Source: Clostridiales bacterium
GTDB lineage: Bacteria > Bacillota > Clostridia > Caldicoprobacterales > UBA3941
Length of the DNA stretch: 32,498 nt
NCBI GenBank assembly: GCA_012518075.1
Contig: JAAYTG010000020.1
Location: 1-32,498, forward strand
Direction: 5' to 3'
The notes below the pieces were generated by a model. It did not search any database and was not told the DNA's origin. It saw nothing but the letters and a program-made list of their open reading frames with translations. The position numbers and the translations under genes were made by a program. This document shows positions 8,818 to 18,020 of this stretch, in pieces (positions within the stretch are counted from its first letter, which is position 1; every line of letters begins with the position of its first letter).

Positions 8818-9140
8818 ATATATAAGCTATTGTGTTAGCTTTGTGCTATTGTACTTGTTGTCCATAAAGGGACAGATTTCCAAAGGGACCATGGAATGAA
8901 TTAGCATATGCAATCATAAGTATTGGGTAGCTAGTTCAAATAGTAGTTTCTGTAGGAATGCAATGTTTTATTGCTGGGTGAAGGTCTTCACTGATTTGGT
9001 TAAGAAAACTTGGCTTATGGAATGTGGAAAAGTCTTAGTTTTATCCAAATAATGATGGAGTGAAGGCTCAATAGACAGTATAACTATATGATCAACTAAC
9101 ACAAAAAGTTGATTTATTTAAGCAAGAAGGGAGTCTAGAA
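8818..9140. other. 323-bp gap between priA and def
   Basis: No gene seen. It starts with a weak 6-bp hairpin (AAGCTA/TAGCTT, 8824-8841) that lacks a clear T-tract and is at best a poor terminator. A 7-bp inverted repeat lies at 9091-9113, just before the def ribosome site. I find no strong -35/-10 pair; TATAAC at 9080-9085 is a possible -10. Confidence 0.6.
9091..9113. repeat. inverted repeat in the def leader
   Basis: ATCAACT (9091-9097) and AGTTGAT (9107-9113) are perfect complements around a 9-nt A-rich loop, ending about 10 nt before the def ribosome site. It could be an operator or a leader hairpin. Confidence 0.45.
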
Positions 9141-9605
9141 GTGGCATTAAGGGAAATTAAACATTATGAAAGAGATAAAGTATTAAGAAAAATATCTCGA
9201 CCAGTCGAAAAAATAAACGAAAGAACCTTGACCCTCTTAGACGATATGGCCGAAACAATGTACGATGCTGATGGGGTAGGGTTGGCAGCTCCTCAGGTGG
9301 GTGTATTGAGGCGGATTGTTGTTATTGATGTTGGAGAAGGGATTATTGAGCTCATTAATCCTGAGATTAAGGATCAGGAGGGCGAACAAGTTGCCATGGA
9401 AGGCTGTTTGAGCATACCAGGTTTAATTGGGCAAGTAAAGCGGCCTGCCAGGATTGTTGTGAGAGCCCTCAATAGACATGGAGAAAAAATAGAGATCGAA
9501 GGTAATGAAGTGCTAGCACGGGCATTATGTCATGAGCTAGATCATCTTGACGGTGTATTATACATCGATAAGGTAGAACCGGGAACCTTGGAAAAAGTTG
9601 AATAG
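9141..9605 (+). CDS. def: peptide deformylase
   Basis: 154 aa metalloenzyme that removes the formyl group from the N-terminal Met of new proteins. All three signature motifs are present: [10 protein letters not shown] (residues 45-54), EGCLSIP with metal ligand Cys89, and HELDHLDG with His131, Glu132 and His135. Start is GTG 9141 with AAGAAGGGAG upstream; MALREI fits the family. It opens the second operon, and its partner fmt, which puts the formyl group on, follows 43 nt later. Confidence 0.96.
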   Translation: MALREIKHYERDKVLRKISRPVEKINERTLTLLDDMAETMYDADGVGLAAPQVGVLRRIVVIDVGEGIIELINPEIKDQEGEQVAMEGCLSIPGLIGQVKRPARIVVRALNRHGEKIEIEGNEVLARALCHELDHLDGVLYIDKVEPGTLEKVE

Positions 9606-9648
9606 GTATCAGTTTTATATTTTTACAAAGAATAGAGGGTGAGCGACA

Positions 9649-10596
9649 TTGAGGATTGTATTCATGGGAACACCTGATTTTTCCCTACCTTGTTTAGAAG
9701 TAATTCAATCGGAAGGATACCAATTGATAGGTGTGGTTACCCAGCCTGATAGGCCTAGGGGTAGAGGAAAGTATATGACACCTTCTCCTGTAAAGGAGTG
9801 GGCTTTAGATAAAGGAATTCAGGTTTATCAACCTATGAAAGCTAGAGATGAAGAATTTATAAACCAGCTTCAAGAATTGGCACCAGACCTTATTGTTACG
9901 GCTGCTTATGGACAGATTCTTCCAAGAAGAATTCTGGATATCCCTCCCCTTGGCTGCATAAACGTTCATGCTTCCCTTTTACCAAAATATCGAGGCGCTT
10001 CTCCTATCCAGCAGGCTATAATGGATGGTGAGGACAAAACGGGAATAAGCATAATGTATATGGACGTAGGTATGGATACTGGAGATATTATACTTCAACA
10101 GGAGATAGCTATTCATCCGGAGGAAAACTGTGGAAGTCTGCACGATCGATTAGCCCAGTTAGGAGGCCTAGCCTTAAAGGAAAGCTTAAAACTTTTTCAA
10201 GAAGGAAGGCCACAAGGAAGGCCACAAAATCATGAAGAGGCTACCTATTGTCAAAAAATTGATAAATCCATGGGTAAGATTGATTGGAATATGGATATAG
10301 ATAGGATAAAAAACCATGTAAGGGGCCTAACACCATGGCCAGGGGCCTATACCTACCTTAATGGTATGCGATTAAAGGTTTGGGAAATAGGAGAGAAGAA
10401 ATATTTCAATCAGCCAAATACTTCTCCGGGTACAGTTGTCCATGCCGATGAAAAACATGGATTGGTGATAACTGGTTCAAATGGAATTATTAGGCTATCT
10501 AAAGTTCAAGCTCCAGGAAAGCGGGTTATGGAAGACGCGGAGTTTTTAAGGGGCAATAAGGTGGAAACCAATTCCATTTTGCGGGATAGTAATTGA
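9649..10596 (+). CDS. fmt: methionyl-tRNA formyltransferase
   Basis: 315 aa enzyme that formylates initiator Met-tRNA using 10-formyl-tetrahydrofolate. The catalytic Asn105 and His107 (INVHASLLPKYRGASPIQ) and Asp146 (MDTGDI) are in place, and the C-terminal OB-like tRNA-binding domain follows from about residue 205. TTG start 9649 has GAGGGTGAG about 6 nt upstream and gives MRIVFMGTPDF, as expected. A 12-nt tandem duplication (10204-10227) repeats GRPQ twice in the linker between the domains, without disturbing the frame. Confidence 0.96.
   Translation: MRIVFMGTPDFSLPCLEVIQSEGYQLIGVVTQPDRPRGRGKYMTPSPVKEWALDKGIQVYQPMKARDEEFINQLQELAPDLIVTAAYGQILPRRILDIPPLGCINVHASLLPKYRGASPIQQAIMDGEDKTGISIMYMDVGMDTGDIILQQEIAIHPEENCGSLHDRLAQLGGLALKESLKLFQEGRPQGRPQNHEEATYCQKIDKSMGKIDWNMDIDRIKNHVRGLTPWPGAYTYLNGMRLKVWEIGEKKYFNQPNTSPGTVVHADEKHGLVITGSNGIIRLSKVQAPGKRVMEDAEFLRGNKVETNSILRDSN
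10204..10227 (+). repeat. 12-nt in-frame tandem repeat inside fmt
   Basis: GGAAGGCCACAA occurs twice back to back, encoding GRPQGRPQ in the interdomain linker of Fmt. Looks like a recent slippage duplication. Confidence 0.7.
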
Positions 10597-10624
10597 AATA
10601 TCTATATGAAAGGTGGTTGATACT

Positions 10625-11320
10625 ATGCCCTATCTTTTTTATGATACATCTAGTCTAGTCATATTATTACCGGCTCTTATTCTCTCATTTTATGCACAGT
10701 ATAAGGTGCAGAATACCTATAGTAGGTTTTTAAAAGTAGGAAACTATGGAGGATACACAGGTGCGGAAGTAGCAAGGAGAATACTAGATTCTCAAGGCCT
10801 TGAAGATATATCTGTAAATAGAGTAGGCGGCTATCTATCGGATCATTATGATCCAAGAAGAAAGGTTATAAGACTTTCTGAACAGGTCTATAATGGTAGA
10901 TCTATTGCTTCCATAGGTGTGGCCGCTCATGAAGCAGGACATGCAATACAGCATGCCAGGGGTTATACACCTCTTAGCATAAGAAATGCTATAGTGCCCA
11001 TTGCTAGCTTTGCCTCTCAGGCAGCCTTTATATTCATATTTCTAGGCCTATTCTTAGGCGCTGGTACCATGTTAGTGGATGTTGGTATACTTCTCTTTGC
11101 TGCAGTAGTAGCTTTTCAACTCATCACTCTACCTGTAGAGTTTAATGCTAGTAGCCGTGCTGTAGAGCTGCTTAGCGGCCAAGGCTTTGTGACGGGAAGT
11201 GAAGAGACAAGTGTAAGAAAAGTCCTCAACGCAGCAGCCTTGACTTATGTAGCAGCAGCTGCATCGGCAATTGCTCAATTGCTCAGATTATTAATGTTAA
11301 GGGGCCGAAGAAGAGATTGA
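10625..11320 (+). CDS. YugP-like membrane zinc metallopeptidase
   Basis: 231 aa integral membrane protein of the Zn_peptidase_2/YugP family. The first segment (about residues 9-25) is a membrane helix; the zinc motif HEAGH with His102, Glu103 and His106 follows, then LPVEFNASSRA, which probably supplies the third ligand, and two hydrophobic segments between (about residues 120-180). Its substrate is unknown. ATG 10625 has AAAGGTGG about 8 nt upstream; an in-frame GTG at 10613 is part of that ribosome site. It lies between fmt and rsmB, where B. subtilis has no gene, and is followed by a short terminator-like hairpin. Confidence 0.88.
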   Translation: MPYLFYDTSSLVILLPALILSFYAQYKVQNTYSRFLKVGNYGGYTGAEVARRILDSQGLEDISVNRVGGYLSDHYDPRRKVIRLSEQVYNGRSIASIGVAAHEAGHAIQHARGYTPLSIRNAIVPIASFASQAAFIFIFLGLFLGAGTMLVDVGILLFAAVVAFQLITLPVEFNASSRAVELLSGQGFVTGSEETSVRKVLNAAALTYVAAAASAIAQLLRLLMLRGRRRD

Positions 11321-11323
11321 TTA

Positions 11324-11346
11324 AAGGGGCTTTTTAGCCCTTTTTT
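11324..11346 (+). terminator. short hairpin with T-tract before rsmB
   Basis: AAAGGGGC and GCCCTTT can pair with one bulged G around TTTTTA, followed by six T. The T-tract ends only 4 nt before the rsmB ribosome site, so it more likely attenuates than stops the operon. Confidence 0.6.
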
Positions 11347-11360
11347 AGATGGAGGAAACT

Positions 11361-12707
11361 ATGGATAAAGCTCGACAGATAGCTCTTATTATTTTGAAGG
11401 AAGTAAATGAGGATGGCACGTATGCCAATATAAGCTTAAAGGAACATCTAGGACAATCAAAGCTGGACCATCGGGATGCAGCCTTTATTACCCAGTTGGT
11501 GTACGGTACCTTGGAAAACCAGGCAGCTATAGACCAAACATTAGGAAAATTTGCTAATACAAAAAGGCTAAGCCCTTGGGTGGAAAATATTCTAAGACTA
11601 GGTTGCTATCAGATAATTTACTTAGATAGGGTGCCGGATTCAGCTGCTTGCAACGAATCAGTTAAGCTATGCCAAAGGTATGGTTTCAAAGGATTAAAGG
11701 GATTTGTCAACGGGGTTTTAAGAAATATTTCCCGCAATAAGGGAAAACTAGATACTTTAAAGGCTTCAGATCCTACAGATGCAAAATCATTATCTGATAT
11801 GTATGGATTTCCCCTATGGCTAGTTGAGATGTGGATTAAAGAGTACGGGATTGAGTCAACTAGAGGGATAGTTAAAAGCTCTATAGACCCAGATTGGGTT
11901 ACCATCAGAATAAATAGAAGAAAGACTAGATCTGAAGAGTTAGCAAAAAAATTAAAAGACCAGGGTGTAGAAGTCAAACCAGGTCACTATTTTGATAATG
12001 CTTTAAGGGTGAAGGGTATTGGTAACATTGAGACCAATCCCCTGTACCAAGAAGGTCTATTCACCGTTCAAGGTGAGAGCTCAATGCTGGTATGCCAGAT
12101 CCTTAGTCCTAATCCAAAGGAACAAGTGTTGGATGCTTGTAGTGCACCGGGAGGCAAGGCTATCTATATAGCTGAACTTATGGATATGGATGGCAGAATA
12201 GATGCCTTTGATATCCATAGTCATAGGGTAGAACTCATAAGTAAGAGCAAACAAAGGATGGGAGCTTCTATAGTCCATAGCAAGATACAGGATGCAACCG
12301 TGTTTAACTCCAAATATGAGGAAAAAATGGACAGGATTTTGCTGGATGTACCATGCTCGGGGTGGGGTGTACTACACAAAAAACCTGATATAAGACTTAG
12401 GATAAGGAAAGAGGATTTAGATTCCCTATACCAACTTCAATGGGACATACTGAGTAATTGTAGCCTATATCTAAAACCAGGAGGTAGTTTGGTATATAGT
12501 ACCTGCACTATTAATCCTTGGGAGAATGAGAAGATGATTGAAAAGTTCTTGAAAAAATATCCCAAATTTACTTTGGAAAGCTTCCAGGAAGATTTGCCGG
12601 ACGCACTAAAAGATTCGGTGATCCAGGATGGAATGATACAACTGATTCCCGGCCGTGAAGGGATAGATGGATTTTTTATTGCAAAACTGAGGAGGGCTGG
12701 ATTATGA
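11361..12707 (+). CDS. rsmB: 16S rRNA m5C967 methyltransferase
   Basis: About 448 aa. Uses SAM to methylate a cytosine of 16S rRNA (C967 in E. coli). An N-terminal NusB-like RNA-binding domain (about residues 1-140) precedes the Rossmann methyltransferase domain with the SAM motif LDACSAPGGK and the two working cysteines: Cys332 in DVPCSG and Cys382 in STCT. ATG 11361 is chosen because GGAGG lies 5 nt upstream; the in-frame ATG at 11349 would overlap that site. The stop overlaps the rlmN start (ATGA). Confidence 0.95.
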   Translation: MDKARQIALIILKEVNEDGTYANISLKEHLGQSKLDHRDAAFITQLVYGTLENQAAIDQTLGKFANTKRLSPWVENILRLGCYQIIYLDRVPDSAACNESVKLCQRYGFKGLKGFVNGVLRNISRNKGKLDTLKASDPTDAKSLSDMYGFPLWLVEMWIKEYGIESTRGIVKSSIDPDWVTIRINRRKTRSEELAKKLKDQGVEVKPGHYFDNALRVKGIGNIETNPLYQEGLFTVQGESSMLVCQILSPNPKEQVLDACSAPGGKAIYIAELMDMDGRIDAFDIHSHRVELISKSKQRMGASIVHSKIQDATVFNSKYEEKMDRILLDVPCSGWGVLHKKPDIRLRIRKEDLDSLYQLQWDILSNCSLYLKPGGSLVYSTCTINPWENEKMIEKFLKKYPKFTLESFQEDLPDALKDSVIQDGMIQLIPGREGIDGFFIAKLRRAGL

Positions 12708-13762
12708 CGCATGTAAAGGAAGATATACTAGGTCTAATGCCAAATGAGATTATAAAAGAGCTTGCAGATATGGGAGAACAGCCCTTTAGAGGGAAACAGG
12801 TTGTAAACTGGCTCTATAAAGGGATTAATAGTTTTGGCGCTATGACAAACCTCCCCAAATCCACTAGGCAAAAACTAGAAAGCAAATATAAAATAGGCAG
12901 TTTAAAACAGATTGATAGGCAAAAATCTGAGAAGGGGGATACCATAAAATATTTGTATTTACTTGCCGATAATAATATAATAGAATGTGTTGTAATGAAA
13001 TATGCATATGGAAATACTTTATGTTTGTCAACTCAGGTAGGATGCAGGATGGGATGTAGCTTTTGTGCTTCCACAAAGGAGGGTTTGGTACGAAATCTAG
13101 AAGTAGGAGAGATGGTGGCTCAGCTTCTAATAGCAAATTCTGATATTGGACGAGCTGAAGACAGAGGAATCCGCAATATTGTCCTTATGGGGAGTGGTGA
13201 ACCATTAGATAATTACCAAAATGTAATAAAATTTATGCGTTTGGTCCACCATCCTGATGTCTTTAACATAAGCTATAGAAATATAACTCTTTCTACTTGT
13301 GGATTGGTACCTAAGATGAAAGAATTGTCACAGGAGGATATTCCCATTACCCTATCCATATCTCTTCATGCACCTAATGATGAGATAAGACGAAAGATTA
13401 TGCCAGTAGCTTCGGCCTATAGTGTTGACGAGATAGTCCAAGCAGGAAAATACTATTTTGAGAAAACTGGAAGAAGAGTAACCTTTGAATACTCTCTTAT
13501 ACATAGATTAAATGATAGTGAGGAAAATGCCAGGGAGTTGGCTTATAGGCTAAAAGATTTTTCATGCCATGTTAATGTCATCCCAATAAATGAAATTGAG
13601 GGGACACCTTATAGACGAAGTAGTGAATACAGAATTGAATCTTTTATTAATACATTGAAGTCTCTAGGCTTACAGGTTACAAGACGTAGAGAATTAGGGC
13701 AGGATATAGGCGGCGCCTGTGGTCAATTAAAAAGAGGATACTTAGATAATGTAGAAATATAA
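12704..13762 (+). CDS. rlmN: dual-specificity 23S rRNA/tRNA m2A methyltransferase
   Basis: 352 aa radical-SAM enzyme that methylates C2 of adenine A2503 in 23S rRNA and A37 in some tRNAs. The 4Fe-4S motif CxxxCxxC is at Cys114, Cys118 and Cys121; the two mechanistic cysteines are Cys107 (TLCLSTQVGC) and Cys339 (IGGACGQL). The SAM-contact motif reads GSGEPLDNY. Presence of both mechanistic cysteines supports RlmN rather than an inactive relative; Cfr is unlikely given the gene context. Start overlaps rsmB by 4 nt. Confidence 0.95.
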   Translation: MTHVKEDILGLMPNEIIKELADMGEQPFRGKQVVNWLYKGINSFGAMTNLPKSTRQKLESKYKIGSLKQIDRQKSEKGDTIKYLYLLADNNIIECVVMKYAYGNTLCLSTQVGCRMGCSFCASTKEGLVRNLEVGEMVAQLLIANSDIGRAEDRGIRNIVLMGSGEPLDNYQNVIKFMRLVHHPDVFNISYRNITLSTCGLVPKMKELSQEDIPITLSISLHAPNDEIRRKIMPVASAYSVDEIVQAGKYYFEKTGRRVTFEYSLIHRLNDSEENARELAYRLKDFSCHVNVIPINEIEGTPYRRSSEYRIESFINTLKSLGLQVTRRRELGQDIGGACGQLKRGYLDNVEI

Positions 13763-13805
13763 GCAAGGTAAATGGGGCAGAAGAATAAAAGATGAGGTGA
13801 GGTAT

Positions 13806-14564
13806 ATGATGTTAGAATATGGTGGTTGTAGCCATAGAGGAAAGATTCGCAAATCCAATGAAGATTATTACTATATTCCCGTAAAGAATAAAATAGACAA
13901 ACTAGCTATAGTAGCTGACGGTATGGGTGGGCATAAAAGCGGAGAACTAGCGAGTCATATGGCTGTTGATTCCATATTGGAGTTTTTAAAAAGTCATAAG
14001 GATAGTGATGAATATACCAATAATCCTGTAGTGCTTATAGAAGGATCCATGGAGGCTTCCAACAGTAGAATATTTAGCTATGCTGAGGCCAATGAAGAGT
14101 GTAAAGGCATGGGGACCACCCTAGTTATGGCTTACTTCCACGAAGGCAAGGCCTATTTAGGACATGTAGGAGATAGTAGGGCTTATTTAATCAGAGGAGG
14201 CAAAGTCAGGCAGTTAACCAAGGATCATTCATTAGTACAGGAATTACTAGATAATGGTACTATTACTATAGAAGAAGTCGAGAACCACCCTCAAAAAAAC
14301 ATCATTACTAGAGCCCTTGGAACTGATGAGAAAATAGAGACTGATTGCAATCAGATAGCCCTTGAAGCTAATGATATTATTCTTCTGTGCAGCGATGGAT
14401 TAATTCTTCATGTAGATTTACAGCAGAATATAGAATTGCTTGAATCTCATAATTCAATGCAAGAGCTTGCTTCCACCTTAGTCCAAAAGGCTTTGGACAA
14501 GGGTGGCCTGGACAACATAACTGTTGTTGCTATAAAATATTACGGCATGGTGAAAGAGGGGTGA
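13806..14564 (+). CDS. prpC: PP2C-type Ser/Thr phosphatase
   Basis: 252 aa metal-dependent phosphatase that reverses phosphorylation by the PASTA kinase encoded next. Metal and phosphate motifs are intact: SNED near residue 18, VADGMGGH, GDSRAYLIRGG, CSDGL and DNITVVAI at the C terminus. No membrane segment, so cytosolic. GAGGTGAGG precedes two adjacent ATG codons (13806, 13809); the first is used here, and either is possible. An in-frame GTG at 13797 is part of the ribosome site. Confidence 0.94.
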   Translation: MMLEYGGCSHRGKIRKSNEDYYYIPVKNKIDKLAIVADGMGGHKSGELASHMAVDSILEFLKSHKDSDEYTNNPVVLIEGSMEASNSRIFSYAEANEECKGMGTTLVMAYFHEGKAYLGHVGDSRAYLIRGGKVRQLTKDHSLVQELLDNGTITIEEVENHPQKNIITRALGTDEKIETDCNQIALEANDIILLCSDGLILHVDLQQNIELLESHNSMQELASTLVQKALDKGGLDNITVVAIKYYGMVKEG

Positions 14565-14569
14565 TGCCG

Positions 14570-16495
14570 TTGCTAGGTAAAATTCTTGGTGGTAGATACG
14601 AACTAATAGAAAAAGTAGGAGCAGGTGGTATGGCTATTGTGTATAAAGCCAGGTGTCACCTTTTAAATAGATATGTGGCGGTAAAAGTCCTTAGGCCTGA
14701 GTTAGTGGAGGATGAGAATTTTGTACAGCGATTTAAAAGAGAGTCTCAAGCCGCAGCAAGCTTGTCACATCATAATATTGTAAATGTATATGATGTTGGA
14801 CAAGAAGATGATATTTACTATATAGTGATGGAATATATATGTGGGAAAACCCTCAAGCAATTTGTTAGGGAAAAGGGGAAGCTGGAATCTGAAGAAGCCA
14901 TTAGAATAGCCTTGCAGATAGGGAATGCCCTTGAACATGCCCACAAGAATGGCATTATTCACAGGGACATTAAGCCTCAAAACATTCTAATAGGCGATGA
15001 TTATACAATAAAGGTGGCGGACTTTGGAATAGCAAGGGCTGTAACCTCGTCCACCATTACCCTGGCAGGATCAAATGTGGTAGGATCAGTCCATTATTTT
15101 TCACCTGAGCAAGCCAGGGGGGGATATATAGATGCAAAATCCGATCTTTATTCTCTGGGAATAGTTTTGTATGAGATGGTAACCGGAACACTGCCATTTG
15201 AGGGGGATACAGCGGTTTCCATAGCTATAAAGCATATTCAAGAAAATGTCAAGCCCCCTGAAGAGGTTAACCCTGAAATCTATAAAAGCCTTCAGGCAAT
15301 CATCCGAAAGGCAATTGAAAAACAACCTGAAAGGCGATATCAAAGTGCTAGGGAAATGAATAAAGATCTAAAGAGAGCTTTAGAGGAACCCAATGGTGAT
15401 TTTGTAAAAAATAACTATGATAGCGATGCACCGACTCAAATATTAAAACCTATAATCCTTGAAAATGAGCAAGGGGGTGAGGGAGATCCCAAGCCTGATT
15501 CGGAGTCCAATAAGTCGAAGAGGAAGCCCTGGATTAAAGCTATCCTTATAGGTATTTCCTTTATTCTAATAATGGCATTGGCTTTTTTCATAGGTACTCG
15601 CATTTATAAGAACAATTTTGTATCTCAGGAAATTGAGATGCCTGATATTAGGAATAAGTCATTTGATGATGCTCAAAGAATCTTAGAGGAGAATAATCTA
15701 TATATAAAAGTAGAAGGGGAAACTTATAATGATGAGATCAAGGAAGGATATATTGTTTCTCAGCATCCTGAGGAAGGGACAAAGGTAAAACCTGAGTATA
15801 CGGTCCGGGTTGTACTAAGCTTAGGATCAGAAACCGTTACAGTACCTGATCTTTTCAAAAACACTAAAAGAGAAGCTGAAATAATTCTTGAAAACCTAGG
15901 TTTAACAATAGGACAACATGAGTACAAAAATAGTGAGTACCCTAGTGATACCGTTATCGAACAATCTATACAACCTAATACACAAGTTGTTAAAGAAACA
16001 GAGATTTCCTTGATGATAAGCCTGGGGCCCGAAGAAAAAGTAGCCACAGTGGGCAATTATTTGGGACAGAAGCTAGATGTTGCAAAGCAGATGATCGACG
16101 GAGATAAGTTAAAACTAGGCAATATTGACCAGAGATATAGTGATACATCCAGCAAGGATACAGTAATAGAACAGAGCTTGAAACCTGGTGAAGTAGTTTC
16201 GGAATTTAGGGTGATTGACCTGGTAGTAAGTCTAGGCGCACAGCCTACTTATCCTAAGGAAATTAGTATTGATATGTCTAGTATAACCGATAGGGAGACT
16301 GTGAATATAGTTGTTAGAAAGACTCAAAACGGAAAGACAATGGAAGTTTATAATAGGTTTCATGCTGTAAACGATGAAGAGTTAACCATTAGATTGGAAG
16401 GTACAGGAGTAGCTGAATATGAAATTTATCTAGATGGTGAGCTTTCCTATAAGACCAATATAGACTTTACCAAAAAAGGGGATGAGGCTGGTTAA
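14570..16495 (+). CDS. prkC: PASTA-domain Ser/Thr protein kinase
   Basis: About 641 aa membrane kinase. Residues 1-270 form a Hanks-type kinase with GAGGMA, VAVK, HRDIKPQNIL, DFGIA and SPEQA; a single membrane helix lies near 324-343; three extracellular PASTA repeats follow (about 353-420, 422-488, 490-557), and a beta-rich tail ends the protein. The family senses muropeptides and controls cell wall growth and spore germination. The third PASTA repeat lacks the usual VPxL opening (VATVGNYLG). I chose TTG 14570, giving MLGKILGGRYELIEKVG as in orthologues, with GAGGGG 8 nt upstream; in-frame GTG 14561 and ATG 14564 overlap the prpC stop and sit against the ribosome site. Confidence 0.94.
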   Translation: MLGKILGGRYELIEKVGAGGMAIVYKARCHLLNRYVAVKVLRPELVEDENFVQRFKRESQAAASLSHHNIVNVYDVGQEDDIYYIVMEYICGKTLKQFVREKGKLESEEAIRIALQIGNALEHAHKNGIIHRDIKPQNILIGDDYTIKVADFGIARAVTSSTITLAGSNVVGSVHYFSPEQARGGYIDAKSDLYSLGIVLYEMVTGTLPFEGDTAVSIAIKHIQENVKPPEEVNPEIYKSLQAIIRKAIEKQPERRYQSAREMNKDLKRALEEPNGDFVKNNYDSDAPTQILKPIILENEQGGEGDPKPDSESNKSKRKPWIKAILIGISFILIMALAFFIGTRIYKNNFVSQEIEMPDIRNKSFDDAQRILEENNLYIKVEGETYNDEIKEGYIVSQHPEEGTKVKPEYTVRVVLSLGSETVTVPDLFKNTKREAEIILENLGLTIGQHEYKNSEYPSDTVIEQSIQPNTQVVKETEISLMISLGPEEKVATVGNYLGQKLDVAKQMIDGDKLKLGNIDQRYSDTSSKDTVIEQSLKPGEVVSEFRVIDLVVSLGAQPTYPKEISIDMSSITDRETVNIVVRKTQNGKTMEVYNRFHAVNDEELTIRLEGTGVAEYEIYLDGELSYKTNIDFTKKGDEAG

Positions 16496-17364
16496 TGAAA
16501 CAAGGAATTATTACTAAGGGTGTTGGTGGATTCTATGATGTTATAGTCGGACAGGATATCATTCGCTGCAGGGCAAGAGGTATATTTAGAAAGGATAATA
16601 TTGTGCCAATGGTAGGTGATAAGGTAAAGATATCTCTCAAGGATAAGGCAATCATGGAAATACTTCCTCGAAGAAATCAGTTACTACGACCTACTGTAGC
16701 CAATATTGATGTATTAGGTGTAGTGCTGACACCTACTCATCCTGCTCCCGATTTCTATCTGGCAGATAAGTTAATGATAAATGCAGAGAATGACGGAATT
16801 AAAGTGATACTTTTAATAAATAAGATAGACTTAACTGATGATAATGGCCTAAATAGTATCCTTAATACCTATAAATCCACAAACTATCCAATTATACAGC
16901 TGTCATGCAAAAAAAAATCAGGATTTGAAAGGCTTCATGAGCATATAAAAAACAATGTTGTGACCCTGGCTGGTCAATCAGGTGTTGGAAAAACCTCCAT
17001 CATTAATGTACTCTACCCAGAAAAGGAATTAGAAACTGGGCAATTAAGCGATAAAATCAGCAGAGGAAGACATACGACTAGGCATACCAGATTATTAGTA
17101 CTCCCACAAGGGGGAATGCTAGTAGATACTCCGGGTTTTAGCACTATGAATATGAGTGAATTAATGCCTGAGGACCTGCCGTACCTGTATCCGGATTTTT
17201 CGGACCATATTTATGGGTGTAGATTTAATGGTTGTATGCATGATAAAGAGCCTGGATGTATGGTTAAGGAGGCTGTATCTAGTGGATTTATATCCCAGGA
17301 AAGATATAAGAGATATATAAGAATACTAAATGAACTAAAGGAGTTTAGGAGGAACATATGGTAA
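16495..17364 (+). CDS. rsgA: ribosome small-subunit maturation GTPase RsgA
   Basis: 289 aa circularly permuted GTPase that checks late 30S assembly. An N-terminal OB fold (about 1-65) is followed by permuted GTPase motifs in the order G4 NKID, G1 GQSGVGKT, G3 DTPG, then a C-terminal zinc site YGCRFNGCMHDKEPGC. The start codon overlaps the prkC stop (TAATG) and the 3' end overlaps rpe by 7 nt. Called cpgA/yloQ in B. subtilis, where PrkC phosphorylates it, which agrees with its position next to prkC. Confidence 0.95.
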   Translation: MKQGIITKGVGGFYDVIVGQDIIRCRARGIFRKDNIVPMVGDKVKISLKDKAIMEILPRRNQLLRPTVANIDVLGVVLTPTHPAPDFYLADKLMINAENDGIKVILLINKIDLTDDNGLNSILNTYKSTNYPIIQLSCKKKSGFERLHEHIKNNVVTLAGQSGVGKTSIINVLYPEKELETGQLSDKISRGRHTTRHTRLLVLPQGGMLVDTPGFSTMNMSELMPEDLPYLYPDFSDHIYGCRFNGCMHDKEPGCMVKEAVSSGFISQERYKRYIRILNELKEFRRNIW

Positions 17365-18020
17365 TAAAAATTGCACCCTCGATACTCTCGGCCGATTTTT
17401 CAAGGCTAGGTGAAGAGGTGGAGATGTTGGATAAGGGAGGAGCCGATTATATACATATAGATATAATGGATGGACATTATGTCCCAAACCTAACCTTTGG
17501 ACCTATTGTTGTAAAGGCACTAAGAGACAGGACACAACTCCCCTTTGATGTACATCTTATGATGACTAACCCTATGGATTATATAGATGATTTTGTCCAT
17601 GCAGGGTCTGATATAATAACGGTACACGCTGAAGTATTGCCACATTTGCATAGGGCTATAGAGCAAATCAAACAAAAGGGAGTTAAAGCCGCTGTTTCGC
17701 TGAATCCATCCACTCCCCTCAGTGTACTTGACTATGTCCTGGAAGATCTGGACATGGTTTTATTGATGACTGTTAATCCTGGATATGGTGGACAGCAGTT
17801 TATTCCTGCCATGATGAATAAAATAAGAAAATTAAGAAGCAAGGCAGATTCTATGAATCTAAACCTAGATATACAGGTGGATGGGGGTATATCCTTGGAT
17901 AATATTAAGGAAGTAAGCCAAGCTGGTGCCAACATTTTTGTAGCGGGTTCAGCAGTATTTAACGCGCAGAATCCCAAGGAAATGATCAATCAAATGAGGA
18001 AAGAAGCAAGTGGATCATGA
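17358..18020 (+). CDS. rpe: ribulose-phosphate 3-epimerase
   Basis: 220 aa TIM-barrel enzyme interconverting ribulose-5-phosphate and xylulose-5-phosphate in the pentose phosphate pathway. Motifs IAPSILSADF, HIDIMDGHYVPNLTFG, FDVHLMM, VNPGYGGQ and the phosphate-binding VDGGI and GSAVF are all present, so it should be active. Its ATG has TTTAGGAGG directly upstream inside the rsgA end. Overlaps thiN by 4 nt (ATGA). Confidence 0.96.
   Translation: MVIKIAPSILSADFSRLGEEVEMLDKGGADYIHIDIMDGHYVPNLTFGPIVVKALRDRTQLPFDVHLMMTNPMDYIDDFVHAGSDIITVHAEVLPHLHRAIEQIKQKGVKAAVSLNPSTPLSVLDYVLEDLDMVLLMTVNPGYGGQQFIPAMMNKIRKLRSKADSMNLNLDIQVDGGISLDNIKEVSQAGANIFVAGSAVFNAQNPKEMINQMRKEASGS

Noticed and set aside
8824-8841. 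Terminator after priA
   Set aside because: Only a 6-bp AT-rich stem and no T-tract.
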